Assembly (NCBI GenBank): GCA_963971575.1
Contig: OZ020611.1
Span: forward strand, 50,043,466 to 50,107,465
Direction: 5' to 3'
DNA: 64,000 nucleotides
Source: Liopterus haemorrhoidalis
Taxonomy: Eukaryota > Arthropoda > Insecta > Coleoptera > Dytiscidae
The notes under the pieces are model-generated. The model saw only the letters and a program-made list of their open reading frames with translations. It searched no databases and was not told the origin of the DNA. Shown piece by piece: positions 21,579 to 32,619 of the stretch. Positions within the stretch are counted from its first letter, which is position 1. Each line of letters starts with the position of its first letter. A program made the translations under genes and the position numbers.

Positions 21579-22700
21579 TGTGGGGGCCTCCGATATATAA
21601 TATATGAAATGTCATGGTTGGCTGATTTATTTGAATATAATATTGATATTTCATTTTTACTTACTCTCATCCCTCAAAATCTAGATCTCCCTCACATTAT
21701 GAGTATCCAGACTTGCGAGCGGATCAAGTCTGGACCCCCCTATTTAGGTCGGCTAGCTGGTTGCTATGATTCTTGGAAGGAGTTAAGGGTTGTTCAATTA
21801 AAGGCAACATTTTATCTAATCTACTTTAATTATGAACTGGTTTAATATTTACATTATTTACATAGACTTACAAATAAACGCCGACAGCTAAATCCAAATC
21901 AGAGACATATTCACAACACTAACACTCGAGAGCCTTTTCACTAGACACTAATTCAACCACTGGACATCACAGTCTAAAAACTATTTGTCTCTCACATGTT
22001 TCTAAATATTGTCTCTCTAGTCTTTAGCTTGACACTACACTAACTAATGAACACTACATTAACGCAAATACGGAATTACTTGGTTACATTTTTACTTGAC
22101 CGACCGAACACACTAATTGTCTCTAACCCATAATGAACAAACTCCACTCCCCTAAAAACGTCTTAACCCCATGACTCTTAAAAACCAACTCTTAAACGTT
22201 GTCTTCACCTTATGACTCTCTAAACTGTATTCTTAAAACATGACTGAACCTTAACGACGGTTTAAGCTCAACTCCCCATAAAAAGAGTACCACCCTGAGC
22301 GGCTTACATCGCCCGACTGTTAAATATCATTTCACACCCCAGTCAATCGAGACGACATTTACTATCCATAAATTAAATTGTATAATCTCCCCAGATAAGT
22401 AACCAACTAATATTTATTTTAAGACAAAGATTAATAGATTTTCCCATATGGTTCTAATACTAATCTAATTTATTGCCAGATATGTCATCTGATCAAGGAT
22501 TTACGATTCACTTTTCATGTTAAGTTTACTAAAGTCTCAAGTTACAATAATTCTACCCTTATCTTAAATACCCTTAAGTGTCCCTTCCAAGAAATAGATT
22601 ATTTTTTTATCATTAATATTTTACACTAATTTGATGATTATACTGAATTTTATGTATGGAATTTTATTTCTGAAATAATATCAAAATGACCTCCCTTACA
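21579..22700 (+). repeat. Solo LTR, family S, copy 1
   Basis: It starts TGTGGGGGCC and ends CTCCCTTACA (TG...CA ends), flanked by the 4-bp duplication CATA (21575-21578 and 22701-22704). It aligns by eye along its whole length with 42389-43390, for example ACTTGCGAGCGGATCAAGTC and GGTTGCTATGATTCTTGGAA. No gag-pol lies beside it, so it is probably a product of LTR-LTR recombination. A 4-bp duplication is common for Gypsy (Metaviridae) elements. The open frame at 21609-21845 is not supported as a gene. Confidence 0.88.
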
Positions 22701-22704
22701 CATA

Positions 22705-23282
22705 AATATTCGAAGCAAGTGTCGTTGACAGCAATGATGGCTGACCACTTTTTTTTCGGATTTTCCATATCGCATGGGGTTGGTTTTTAGTTTTCTGAAT
22801 AATCGCGATTTGTAAGTTTTCGCGTTTTTTTAGTGATGCAACGATCAAAATCTATGTTCAGGGATAGAAGTAAGGCCGCCCAAGTTCGCAGAACACATTT
22901 TTCCCTGCCGTTTTGGAGTAGTTTTGAATTTTTTGGGATATGCGATTTTTACCATCTCGATTTTTAAGGGGGAGCATCGATAGAATCCACCCTCAGGGAT
23001 GGGGTAGAGTCCACCGAAGGTGTGCACATTTTCCCCGAATTTTTCCTACCGTTTACAAGTAGCTGTATTTTTTCTAGATTTTGCGATTTATTTCATCCCA
23101 ATGGATTTTGGCAAATTAAGCAAATTTTTTTTTTTTTTGGTCGGGAAAGTGTTTTCACAATTTTCTTTTTTTATAATTTTGCCCTGGTCGTAGAAGGCAA
23201 TTAAATTAGCAATTTTAACCTCATGGGTACGGGACGACTTGGCCGAAAGTAGCTGATTACTTTTTTACGGACCGCCAACATA
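22705..23282. repeat. Unclassified interspersed repeat with a diverged internal duplication
   Basis: Bases about 22858-22960 and 22995-23095 are related direct copies: CAGGGAT..., a ...CACATTTT(T)CCC... block, a ...CCG TTT... block, then ATGCGATTT/TTGCGATTT. The repeat appears to continue after the DD41D element at 24669, which splits it. Confidence 0.5.
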
Positions 23283-24668
23283 TACAGTGAATATATTTTT
23301 TAATGCAACATATACTATATCATTACCATGGATACAGTTTTTGACAGCAATATAAATCATGTTCATTTTCATTTGCAACATAGACAATTAGTGTGTATAC
23401 TTTTACTCATTGCTGATTTAAAAATGAATCAACATGTATACAGATGAAGAAAATATAATGATGGTAACTTGGTATAACTCCCAAATAAGTTTAAGAGAAG
23501 TTTCTATTGTATTTAGTGCAACTTATCCAGATCGGCCAATACCAAATCCCTCTACAATTTCAAGACTTGTTAATAAATTTTGTTAAAAAAGGATGTCAAA
23601 TCAAAACATAATAAAAAAAAGAACAACATCCCACGTGCTTACAGAAGAGAAGCAGTTGGAAATATTATTACAAGTGGAAGAAAACAAAATACTTTAAGAT
23701 CAATTACACAAACCGTTGGTGTCAGTATTGGATCTGTTTTAATTTCTTAAAAAAAAAAAGTTTTGATCATACAAATTTCAAAATCATCAAGAATTGTTAG
23801 AAAGGGACACAGCAGTACGTATGGTTTTGAAATGTTTAAAAAAATTAATTCCGACCCAACAATGCTTCAAAGAATTTTATTTACTGACGAAGCAACGTTT
23901 ACTCTAAATGGTGAAGTTCACAGACAAAATCTTAGGTACTGGAGTCGAGAAAATTTACATTTGTTTCATTGCTCCCGAACTCAAAGTCCGCAAAAATTAA
24001 ATGTTTGGACAGGGATAATAGGAACCAATATTATAAGGGCATTTTTTTATTGAGAGTAACCTTAATGCCGCAAAATATCTAGCGCTTTTGCAAAACCAAA
24101 TATTACTTGCATTGCGAAACATGAATATTAATGGACAAGTATGGTTTCAACATGATGGCGCAGAAGTCCATTATTCTACTAATAGTTAAAGAATATTTAC
24201 ATAGAAGTTTCCCAGATAGCTGGATTGGAAGAGGAGGGTCGATGAATTGGCCAGCGAGATCACCGGATTTGGCGCCCAATGATTTTTTTTATTGGGGATA
24301 TTTAAAGGCCAAAGTATATAATGGAGAACTTAGGGATGTTGCTGAACTGCACGATAAAATTGTTCAAACATCCAACAATATACCTCAAGAGCAATTGCTG
24401 AATGTTTTGAATCATTTTTATGATCGCTTAACAATTTGTATGTATGTAAACGGAGAAACTTTTGAACATTTATTATAAGTTTTTATTAGTTATTTATTTA
24501 TTATTTTTTTTTTTTATTTGTATTTTCAATAAAATATTTTGATTTTGCTAGTAAATATGGATTTTTCTATGTTGCAAATGAAAATGAACACGATTTATAT
24601 TGCTGTCAAAAACTGTATCCATGGTAATGACATAGTACATGTTGCATTAAAAAATATATTCACTGTAT
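23283..24668 (+). mobile_element. DD41D (VS-type) mariner transposon with about 105-bp terminal inverted repeats
   Basis: The left end TACAGTGAATATATTTTTTA continues for about 105 bp to CATTTGCAACATAGA. The right end is its near-perfect inverse (24560-24668). TA target bases flank both sides. The length of about 1.39 kb and the decayed but nearly complete transposase fit the VS/Visitor branch of Tc1/mariner. Long terminal repeats with few differences suggest a relatively recent insertion. Confidence 0.88.
23434..24478 (+). pseudogene. DD41D mariner transposase pseudogene
   Basis: It starts MYTDEENIMMVTWYNSQISL and has a helix-turn-helix-like region (LREVSIVFSATYPDRPIPN). Later come the first catalytic Asp in RILFTDEATF (about 23875), the second in VWFQHDGAEVHY (about 24140), and the third in WPARSPDLAPNDFFYWGYL (about 24250-24310). 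Spacing between the last two is about 41-42 residues once a frameshift near 24180 is allowed for. There are stops near 23583 and 23750 and frame changes near 23760 and 24050. No single full-length protein is possible. Confidence 0.88.
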
Positions 24669-25120
24669 AAGGGAGGTATTGTGATCATACCGATATTGAC
24701 ATTTCGAGATTTCGATGGATCTCTACGAATTGAGGTGATAGCATGATGTCTGTTGGTCTGTCTGTCCATCTGTCTGTCGGTCTGTGTACACGTGCAGAGC
24801 AAATTCGGCTTAAAGGATTTTTATGAAACTTCAAATTTAAGCTTTTGACATCAATGACACGAGTTGATCAACTTTTGGTAAAAATCGGTACTGAACATGA
24901 AAAACCCATTTGCTAGAAATGGGAGTTTACCCGTGTCGGTTTTAAGATTTTTGCGAATATTTCACAAAGAAATATTTCGAAAAAAATTATTAACAAATGT
25001 TACTATAAAAGCAATAGCTAAGCAGCTAACAACTTTTATTTGAGACATTTTTTGATAAAGCAGCATAAATTAAACAAGTACTTTGTGATGACGGTCGGTC
25101 CTGTGGTGGCCACAGCTAAT
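24669..25120. repeat. Interspersed repeat continuing after the DD41D element, with TCTG-type microsatellite
   Basis: GGGAGGTATTGTGATCATAC and GAGATTTCGATGGATCTCTA are followed by a (TCTG/TCCATCTG)n stretch near 24748-24785. This layout recurs in insect interspersed repeats. I cannot classify it. Confidence 0.4.
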
Positions 25121-26569
25121 TTTTCTGTTTGCGGTTACTATTTTCTCACGATTTAAAAAATCATTATTATTATAATTGTTTTATTTATGTATAATAGTAA
25201 TAAAAAACTATCGCTACACATAAAAATACATTTTGCTTAGGAAAAAGATGCTCTTTTTATGTTTTTAAATATAAATAACTACAAAAACTTCTGCATCTGT
25301 TGTGTACATTGGTGTAGTGCACTTCAGAGAACTCCGAACAATGAAAAATTTAGTAGAGGATTCTGAGATGTGACTATCTTGTCTACAGAACCACTATCCT
25401 ATCCCAACTACTAGCGCGAATACTAGCGCTATTTGAATCTCAAGCGCCTTTATCACTAGCAAACTAGCCATTAGCTCGTTTACTATCCTAATGTATTCTA
25501 ATGCGCCATTTGAAAAAACTAGGTATTAACAAATATAAATTTGCTATCTCCAATATATCAACAAATTATTGCTGCTTATTTTCTATTGATATTATTATAA
25601 TTAAATATTTGGCACTTTCAAATTTAATGTGTTGTGTAGTTTTAAATGATATTTTGAATAACCGAAAATATATAATAATAATATTACGAACATGGTTATT
25701 TCAAAACACCATGTTGCAGTGGCTTGTTATTACTTTCTTTAACATAAAACCGAGCTACTGCTTTAATATTATGATTATGATTAATTATGTGATGAAGTTA
25801 TGTTAAGTACTTAGTATGTGCATATTTGGACCTCACGCTCCATTTAACCGTTTCCAGTATTATATCGACTATTAATTTTAAATACGAAATACTTTGTTAT
25901 TAATCATTTGGTTGAAATATAAAAGCCGGATATCGTTTCTTAAATAAGATCAAATTAAACGATCGCTCACTCTAGTGGTTCAATTGAGAAACTGTTATAA
26001 AAGCAAATCAAAATCTAGTTGACGGTTTACTATCAGATGAGTCAACCAAATTTTTATTCCTGATTGTTAATATTATAACACCTTTATGAGGTATAAATAC
26101 AATTATGAAAATACAAAACTTTCAATTGGCTATCAAAAAATTTGAACAAAATACTGATCTACCGATCCATAATATTTTGGAAAATCGCTCCCAGATAGGT
26201 TAAAAACCCGAAAAGTCTTCTGAATATACTCTTGACAATTTAAATCAGCAAGAAGCCTGGAATGAAGTTAACTAAAAATTCCACTATCAAAATACCGTTT
26301 AGCATCGGACCTATTATCAAAACTTCTAAACTCCATTTACAATAAATATGAGATGACGTCACACTTGGTTAATTTAAGTACCAATGTCATGATTTGATTT
26401 AACCAACATCAATTCATAAATCAGTACATTTATTTATTTAAAGTTGGTAAGGTTTTTACACGTTGCCAACTTGAGATTGTACTGTTCAGTCGTTTTTAGT
26501 CAGGTTTAACATTTATTTAAGTGTTATTAAATTTAATTTTTCATTAAATAAAATATTATTGTAATAAAA
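25121..26569. other. Unassigned AT-rich DNA
   Basis: Short ACTAGC(G) repeats occur near 25410-25480. The open frame at 25501-25806 is AT-rich and shows no motif. Bases 26340-26569 may be the left part of the element carrying the next fragment. Confidence 0.35.
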
Positions 26570-26764
26570 ATGCCAAAAGCTCTTAGTAGCCGCGCTCAAA
26601 GGATGGTTTTGTCTCTTATTAATTATTTTGAAAGAAAGCGAGTAAACGGTGGACCTTTAATGGATTTAAAATGTGTAAGAGATGTGTATATTTTAAAAGG
26701 TTTTATAATTTGTAATGTGACTGACCAAAAACCAAAATATTTCATTTTGTATCTTGGTCAATAA
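26570..26764 (+). pseudogene. Transposase N-terminal (HTH-like) fragment, tentative
   Basis: MPKALSSRAQRMVLSLINYF, then GGPLMDLKCVRD, resembles the N-termini of IS630/Tc1-mariner-like insect transposases. There a basic region with NxxxYFxxE precedes a helix-turn-helix. The match stops at about residue 40 (VRD), after which the frame runs to a stop with no family similarity. The element around it was probably internally deleted. Tentative assignment by pattern only. Confidence 0.4.
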
Positions 26765-26999
26765 ATAAATATTATATTATATTAATAAAATATGTTCTAT
26801 TTACATTTGTTACGTTCATTCTTTTTTCTATTTTTAACCTACAGGACTGTTACATAGAGTCATTACGGTTTATTATCATCAGATGCAAGCGAAAAGTAAT
26901 TTTTGAATATTTGAATATTCATTATTCGAAGTAACATTATATCGAACATCTGAAATTCAAATATTCAAAAATTTCTATTCGAATAATAAAAAATTTGAC

Positions 27000-27400
27000 T
27001 CTTTATCATTGCTTTCCGATATCTTACGGTGAGTTCGGGAAGCAAGCTCGGAGCGTTCGTGAAAAGGTCTAAACGCGTTTATTCGATATGGTAGTCGAAG
27101 CATATGGTCCCGACATCGCACCATCCGACTACCATTTGTTCTGTTTTCTATAAAATTGAATTGACAGAAAAAAATTCGCATCTTTGGACGATATCAAAAT
27201 TCACCTCTACTGATTTTTCGAGAGCAAAGACGGAACCTTCTAGAGAGATTCCATTATGAAATTGCCTGGGCGTTTGTCCAAAGTGATAGAAAATAATGGA
27301 CAGTACATTTGATAATAAAAGTTTTTTTTAGAATGTATATTTTATTGAATGAAAGGTGCAAAAAAAAATACGAACTGACTTATGTAACAACCCAATATAT
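27000..27400 (+). pseudogene. Mariner transposase 3' fragment
   Basis: The translation shows VPTSHHPTTI in one frame and GPDIAPSDYHLFCF in another, the latter carrying the third catalytic Asp (SD). It continues FASLDDIKIHL, a DFFESKDGTF block, then LPGRLSKVIENNGQYI and a stop (about 27310). This is the characteristic C-terminus of DD34D mariners. The 3' region ends near TACGAACTGACTTATGTAAC (27371-27390), the usual place of the terminal repeat. The 5' part is missing. Confidence 0.85.
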
Positions 27401-28323
27401 CAGCCATACAACTTGTAATAGAAAATTGTAGGCCCCATATGAAATATTGCACAAGGGCGCCAAAACTGCTAGGTGAGGGCCTGCGAAGAGTTTATGTTCC
27501 TTAGTAAAAACAATCATTGTAAAATCTATCTAATTTCAGCATTCCTGCTTAATGAAATTAACAAACAATTTCCTTTCAACATAATTTTAATTATTAGGAA
27601 TAATTACTTGTATATATGTAAAAAAATTCGCATGTTAAACACTAAAAATTAAAACGGGGAATGTGTCTTGCAAACAGATGATCTAATTGACGTCAAAGAG
27701 AGGTGGGTGTAAGGGGAGGTGTAAGACTGGGAAACCAGATCTAAAGATCATCTGCACATGGCAGCTTATAGCCTCGTACTGAACAATAGAGATTGTCGAG
27801 TCAGATATGTGAAAACAAGTTGCAAAATTGTTACAGAATTGTTATTTTATAAGCATTATTTATGACACTGTATTTAATTTAGATCAAGTGGAAAGCAATC
27901 TGTGGATATAATACATGCATTTTGTATGCCTTATTCGATGTTAATACTATTTTATTGGCAAATTTGATGTAGAAATTTTGCTTCAGGTTATATGTGTTGT
28001 AGAAATTATGCGACAATAAGGAATGAACCAGTGACGAGAAAAAGTTTATTAACGTTGTTCAATACATTTGATCTCATGAAATTTATCATTGCACTGTTTT
28101 GTTCCCTATTAGTATTTTGTCAAAGACTATTCAGGATTAGTACCAACCGTAGTTAACTTAAACTAAACTGGGTATTGTTAACTATCTATGTGTTAAGCTA
28201 CTTCCATTTCCCTATTTTCATGCGCAATTGACAAACTATTATAGGTATAACTTAGACGCTGGTCTAAGAGCCGTTTAACTTATTTAGTACATGTTAGAAA
28301 GAAAAAGTAAATAAACATAGATT
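27401..28323. other. Unassigned DNA
   Basis: GGGCGCCAAAACTGCTAGGT near 27452 resembles hAT interior sequence, but no ends are visible. The rest is unassigned. Confidence 0.35.
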
Positions 28324-28504
28324 ACCCAGCAAACATTTTTATACGGGCCAGTGCTGGTAAAGCACATACTCCCCGGCATTGAAAGTAATGGGCCAGTGCT
28401 GGCATTTCGTACTGGGCCAGTACCCCGGTGTCCCCGTGGCCGTTATTGGCCCATTGATGTATCAGTTGCCGGCCCAGCAACGGTAAAGCGCATTGAAATG
28501 CATT

Positions 28505-28615
28505 GAAATAATGGGCCAGTTCTGGCATTTCGCACTGGGCCAGTGCTGGCATTTCGCACTGGGCCAGTGCTGGCATTTCGCACTGGGCCAGTGCTGGCAT
28601 TTTGCACTGGGCCAG
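28505..28615 (+). repeat. Tandem repeat, 24-bp unit, about 4.5 copies
   Basis: The unit TGGCATTTCGCACTGGGCCA plus GTGC repeats almost perfectly. The period is a multiple of three, so several frames are open across it, but these are repeat artefacts. A partial unit also occurs near 28398-28420. Confidence 0.95.
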
Positions 28616-28826
28616 TACCCCAGTGTCCCCGTGGCCGTTAGCTGGCCCATTGATGTATCAGTTGCTGCCCCAGCAACGGTAAAGTGCAAAATAATCGCAT
28701 TAGTTGCAAGATTTATTTTTGACGGACCACTGCATATATTATACCCACTCTCTAGTGTTTCAAATGTAACATATGTGTACTTACCCAGTATTAAAATAAA
28801 TTAATGGTTAGGTGCAAAATAAATAC

Positions 28827-29001
28827 TCATTTGGCCATTTTCACGATCGTTGAATAAATTTATTTAACAAATAAAGTTGACAATGTCGCATCGGTTTTAA
28901 ACTATTCATGAAGAAATAAACATTGCTGTCAATAGAATGATGCGATATTGTTAACTTAAGTTGTTAAATAAATTTATTCAACGATGGTAAAACTGGCCGA
29001 T
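28827..29001. mobile_element. Palindromic MITE inside the A/B complex
   Basis: Arms 28831-28902 and 28926-29001 are inverted copies (GTTGAATAAATTTATTTAAC and its complement; also TTGACAATGTCGCATC against GATGCGATATTGTTAA), with a short spacer. Noncoding. Confidence 0.75.
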
Positions 29002-29079
29002 TGTAAATTGTATTAACAGTTATAATTTATTGATTTATTTATAAATATTAAATAAATATAATTTCAGGAATAACAGAAA

Positions 29080-30462
29080 TTACCCAGCAAACATTCAACT
29101 AACGGCCGAATGCTGGCAAACTGCTTTTATGCTGGTAAATTACTGGCACCAAAAGTAAGTGCAACGCCAGTATTAATAATGTACTTCACATTTGTATTTC
29201 GCATTCCGCCTATACGAAGTACTTTACCAGCATTTTATAAGCACTCTTCCTCACTCATACTTTTTACTTAAAACCATCAGAAATAAATCTTGCAACTAAT
29301 GCGATTATTTTGCACTTTACCGTTGCTGGGCCAGCAACTGATACATCAATGGGCCAGTAACGGCCCCGGGGACACCGGGGTACTGGCCCATTACTTTCAA
29401 TGCCGGGGAGTATGTGCTTTACCAGTACTGGCCCGTATAAAAATGTTTGCTGGGTAGTTTATTTAATTTATTAATTTAATGAAGAATTTTAAGAAAATGG
29501 TTTTCTGCCATTTCGGCCAAAAAATTGCATCCTAAAGATAAGTGGTGACTAATAATTTTCGCCAATATTCGGCTTGTATTATCTACCACATCTTTTCCCG
29601 CTGACTTGAAGAGTGCCAACCTAAAGAAAGCATACTTGTTAAAATAAATTCAATTATCAAATTTTATAAGCATTAATGCTATAAGCTGTTCACTTTTGTA
29701 AGAACAAACTAGATCTGGTTAATTTGGTGATTTTTATAGTGTATTACTGACTTTTAGAAACTTGGTTATATTGTAAAAAAAAAGCTTTACAGTTTTGGAT
29801 TAAGTTTGTATTATTTTAGGTTAGTATTATATTTACAAAATATTTAAGATGTCACTATTCAGAATAAAATATGACAAATTAAATTTTTTATATGACATAT
29901 TTATAATCTTGTAACAGATTTATTAATAATGGAAAATTTTATTACATGAAAAAAACTATGATTTAACTAAACTAAAAATTAAACAATTTAACGTGAAACA
30001 GTTTGTGTAAAATACGTCCTTAAATCTAACAAAATACACACAAATCACAATAAAAAACTGTATAATGTTCACAAAACAATAACTATTTAAATACACATCT
30101 TGACAAACTGTCCACCAACACGTATCAACTTGTACTGGCCCTCGACCACGCGGTTAGGGCGTTTTATGACTAAGAACAATCAGACTTTTCAAATTATTAC
30201 ATTCAAAAAAAGTTTAGTTTTAAGTAAAAAGTATGAGTGAACAAGAGACGATAGCCCGTATAAAAATGTTTGCTTGGATTAATACAAATAAGGAGTGCTT
30301 ATAAAATGCTGGTAAAGTACTTCGTATAGGCGGAATGCGAAATACAAATGTGAAGTACATTATTAATACTGGCGTTGCACTTACTTTTGGTGCCAGCAAT
30401 TTACCAGCAGTAAAAGTAGTTTGCCGGTATTCGGCCGTTAGTTGAATGTTTGCTGGGTAAGG
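29080..30462. mobile_element. MITE family B (CCCAGCAAACATTCAACTAA), interlaced with family A
   Basis: The left arm 29080-29280 and right arm 30200-30462 are inverted copies. Blocks include ACCCAGCAAACATTCAACTA, GTACTTCACATTTGTATTTC, TACGAAGTACTTTACCAGC and ACTCATACTTTTTACTTAAA. The right arm carries a stray copy of the family A end (CCCGTATAAAAATGTTTGCT, about 30256-30275) between two blocks that are contiguous in the left arm. Confidence 0.75.
29458..30199. other. Unassigned AT-rich DNA between MITE arms
   Basis: No coding frame. This is the spacer between the right arm of family A and the right arm of family B. Confidence 0.45.
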
Positions 30463-30499
30463 TAAAAGATTATTCTATTTCTATAAGATACTTTAATGC

Positions 30500-30672
30500 T
30501 CCCAAACGTAGTATTGGAAGATCTCAAAAAGATGATTGCCCCATATGATATTAGTAGCAGGTAGGAATTGGCACCAACTGGCTAAAGAAAAAGAAGTGTG
30601 AAAGAAAAAAGGGGAGGTCTGTGTTCAGGAGTGATACAAAATTATAGGCTGAAAGAAGAAGAAAAATTAGAT
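30500..30672 (+). pseudogene. RTE-like LINE C-terminal scrap with A-rich tail
   Basis: The translation AGRNWHQLAKEKEV, then WKKKGEVCVQEWYK in shifted frames resembles the extreme C-terminus of RTE-type reverse transcriptases (compare the end of the copy at 2150-2205). It is followed by GAAAGAAGAAGAAAAA. Short and decayed. Confidence 0.5.
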
Positions 30673-30974
30673 GCTATGCAATAAAGTGGTATTTGAATTT
30701 GTCTATCCTTGTTTTCCGTATCATCTTTCACTTCTTATAGTTTGTGAAATTTTCTATCCAGTGATACATTTTCTCCTTTGCTAGTTTATTCGCTTAGTTA
30801 GTATTTTATTGGGTTACCTGGGATTATTACCTATTCGTGTAAACTTTCCTCGGCTGCTGCGCTCTTTCATTTTCTACTATGCACACGTAATTGCATCCAA
30901 ACAGTTGTTTTTCTTTTTTACATAGACTTTAGAATTTATTTCATTATACTTAGAATTTATTCTTATATTAGCTA

Positions 30975-31802
30975 TAACAGTTCTGATTCTGTTAGGAATC
31001 CAATTATGTTGTTGGAGGCGTCTGGAGTGTTTTTAAGAGCTTCGGCTAGGCTATCGGGAATATTGTATTTATTCCGTAGTTGACTGTAGGCGTGACACTC
31101 GATGAGGATATGTTTAACTATGATTACTTCATAGCACTGCTCACAGATCTAAGCATTTTACTTTTGTAGTAGATGTTCGTGAGTCCAATTCGTAGTCTTG
31201 TTAGTGTTGTTTGTATTTTTCGATCACTATAGAGGTTCCATATCGTCGGCTTACCTGTAAATACTTCTAAATCCGAGAAGCATAACCTTTTAGGAGATGT
31301 AAAAAACTTGCTAAAATCATTAATTTAGAACTCTGTTTTATGAAATTTTACAATGGGCAAAGCATTTTATGATTATTTTATCATTTTTGTATTATTTTAG
31401 GGAAATAATAAAACAAACAAAATCAATACAGTTGAAAATCGGACTTAGAAGGTTTTACAAGTAATCCGACGATTTGATCGTATCTTTTTTTATATTCCTT
31501 AATTTATTGGAGATATCAGTACTTAGCCATTTATGCCTTTGTTGCTTAATCATGTAGTCTGTGATTATTTGGAAGTTGTCCTCTATTACTACCTCGGTAC
31601 TTACCTGTGGTGCGTTTCTTTTGTTTCTTATAATGTTCTCAATTTCCTCGTTTCCTGGTATGCTCTTATGACTTGGGACCCAAAGAAGCGTTATTCTTTT
31701 TCCAAACAGTTTTAATTTCTGGAATATTTGGGTATATGTGTACGAATATTGATGTAATTTGGGATGCATCTTTGTCTCATTGACTGTAAATATTCTCCCC
31801 AT
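30975..31802 (-). pseudogene. I/R1-like LINE RNase H and C-terminal fragment, second family
   Basis: Minus-strand residues about 36-51 of the open frame 31455-31802 read KRITLLWVPSHKSIPGNEEI, the last part of RNase H (WVPSH..I.GNE). There the usual NExAD catalytic Asp is changed to NEEIEN. Downstream in broken frames come TRLRIGLTNIYYKSK, a CEQC zinc-knuckle-like motif near 31135, and LRNKYNIPDSLAEALKNT. The protein differs from the family at 13365 and 62566. Truncated at both ends and frameshifted. Confidence 0.75.
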
Positions 31803-32465
31803 AAACCAATATATTTAGATCTCTGTTTTCACTGTGGAACATAAATAACTTGCAAGTAAATTATTTACAATAATACTGTTTTACGAGATTCATGACCGCA
31901 CATCAATAGTCGTGCATTCAGTGAAACAGCATGAAGTCGAGAATCACTTAAAATGTTTCTTCGCAGAAGTTGTAAATCGTGAGATGAATTGAAAGGTTGG
32001 CTTTTGGAGAAATAGTGCGCAATGCTTTATGAGAATATATGAAAAAACCTTATAAATTACTACAAAATAAACTCGTTCAATGGATGGTTGTAAAGTTTTT
32101 AGCATGAGAATTTCAAGTCAATAATTTATTTACTTTGCTTTTTCTGTTTCGAATTAACGATTTGACGTTGACTGTCAAATTTATCAATCACCAAGATCTT
32201 TGTGTAAAATTTCAAAAACTATGATAATTTATAATGTAAATGAATTTCAGAAGATGCAGTTTATTCTGCTTCATTTCCTAACATGTCCCAATTGTATATT
32301 ATTATATCTTCAGATTAAATACTTTTTTAGGGGTATAGTCCAGAACATGGCCTGGCAACCCTTAATACGTCGCAGACTACGTGCAACAAGGACTTTTTTG
32401 CGGGCCATATTTCTTTTTGCAATATCTACTTTTTCTTATCCGAGATTCTACTGAAGAGCTTCTTT
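31803..32465. other. Unassigned DNA
   Basis: GCGGGCCATATT near 32401 may belong to the hAT whose end lies at 32574. No other support. Confidence 0.35.
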
Positions 32466-32501
32466 CAGCCGGTTTACACGTATTTACGTGTAAACCGGCT
32501 G
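32466..32501. repeat. Perfect 17-bp-arm hairpin
   Basis: CAGCCGGTTTACACGTA, TT, then its exact complement, followed directly by a (GACT)n run. It could fold as a stem-loop or cruciform. Origin unknown. It may be internal to a hAT element. Confidence 0.9.
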
Positions 32502-32509
32502 ACTGACTG

Positions 32510-32574
32510 ACTGATGAAATGAAATCACTTGGCGAGCCACATACGTTTCGCGGGCCGTCTGTTGTTAACCCCTG
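32510..32574 (-). mobile_element. hAT-like terminus, one-ended
   Basis: GGCGAGCCACATACGTTTCG followed by CGGGCCGTCTGTTGTTAACC and CCTG is the inverse of the CAGGGGT..GGCCCGCG terminus common in hAT (Charlie-like) elements. The opposite end was not found with confidence. Confidence 0.55.
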
Positions 32575-32619
32575 CTCCAGAGTGCGTCGAGAATACATTC
32601 ATTCCTAGCAATCATATTC

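Larger units (their letters stand above)
28324..29457. mobile_element. MITE family A (CCCAGCAAACATTTTTATAC), interlaced with family B
   Basis: The left arm 28324-28730 and right arm 29285-29457 are inverted copies. Shared blocks include ACCCAGCAAACATTTTTATA, GTAAAGCACATACTCCCCGG, CATTGATGTATCAGTTGC and AACGGTAAAGTGCAAAATAA. The superfamily is unknown. Its right arm lies to the right of the left arm of family B, so the two inverted-repeat pairs cross (order A, B, A', B'). Confidence 0.75.

Noticed and set aside
21609..21845. 78-codon open frame inside solo LTR copy 1
   Set aside because: The aligned region of copy 2 does not keep the frame, so it is not conserved coding.
25501..25806. 101-codon open frame
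   Set aside because: AT-rich, hydrophobic by base composition, and no motif or supporting signal.
28505..28615. CRISPR-like array
   Set aside because: The repeats are contiguous without unique spacers, and the context is eukaryotic MITE DNA.
28322..28804. Overlapping open frames on both strands at the 24-bp repeat array (up to 103 codons)
   Set aside because: They are produced by a repeat whose period is a multiple of three. There is no composition or motif support for a protein.
32337..32574. Complete hAT element from 32340 to 32574
   Set aside because: The flanks GTCCAGAA and CTCCAGAG look loosely like a duplication, but the left terminus does not match the right. Only the right terminus is kept.
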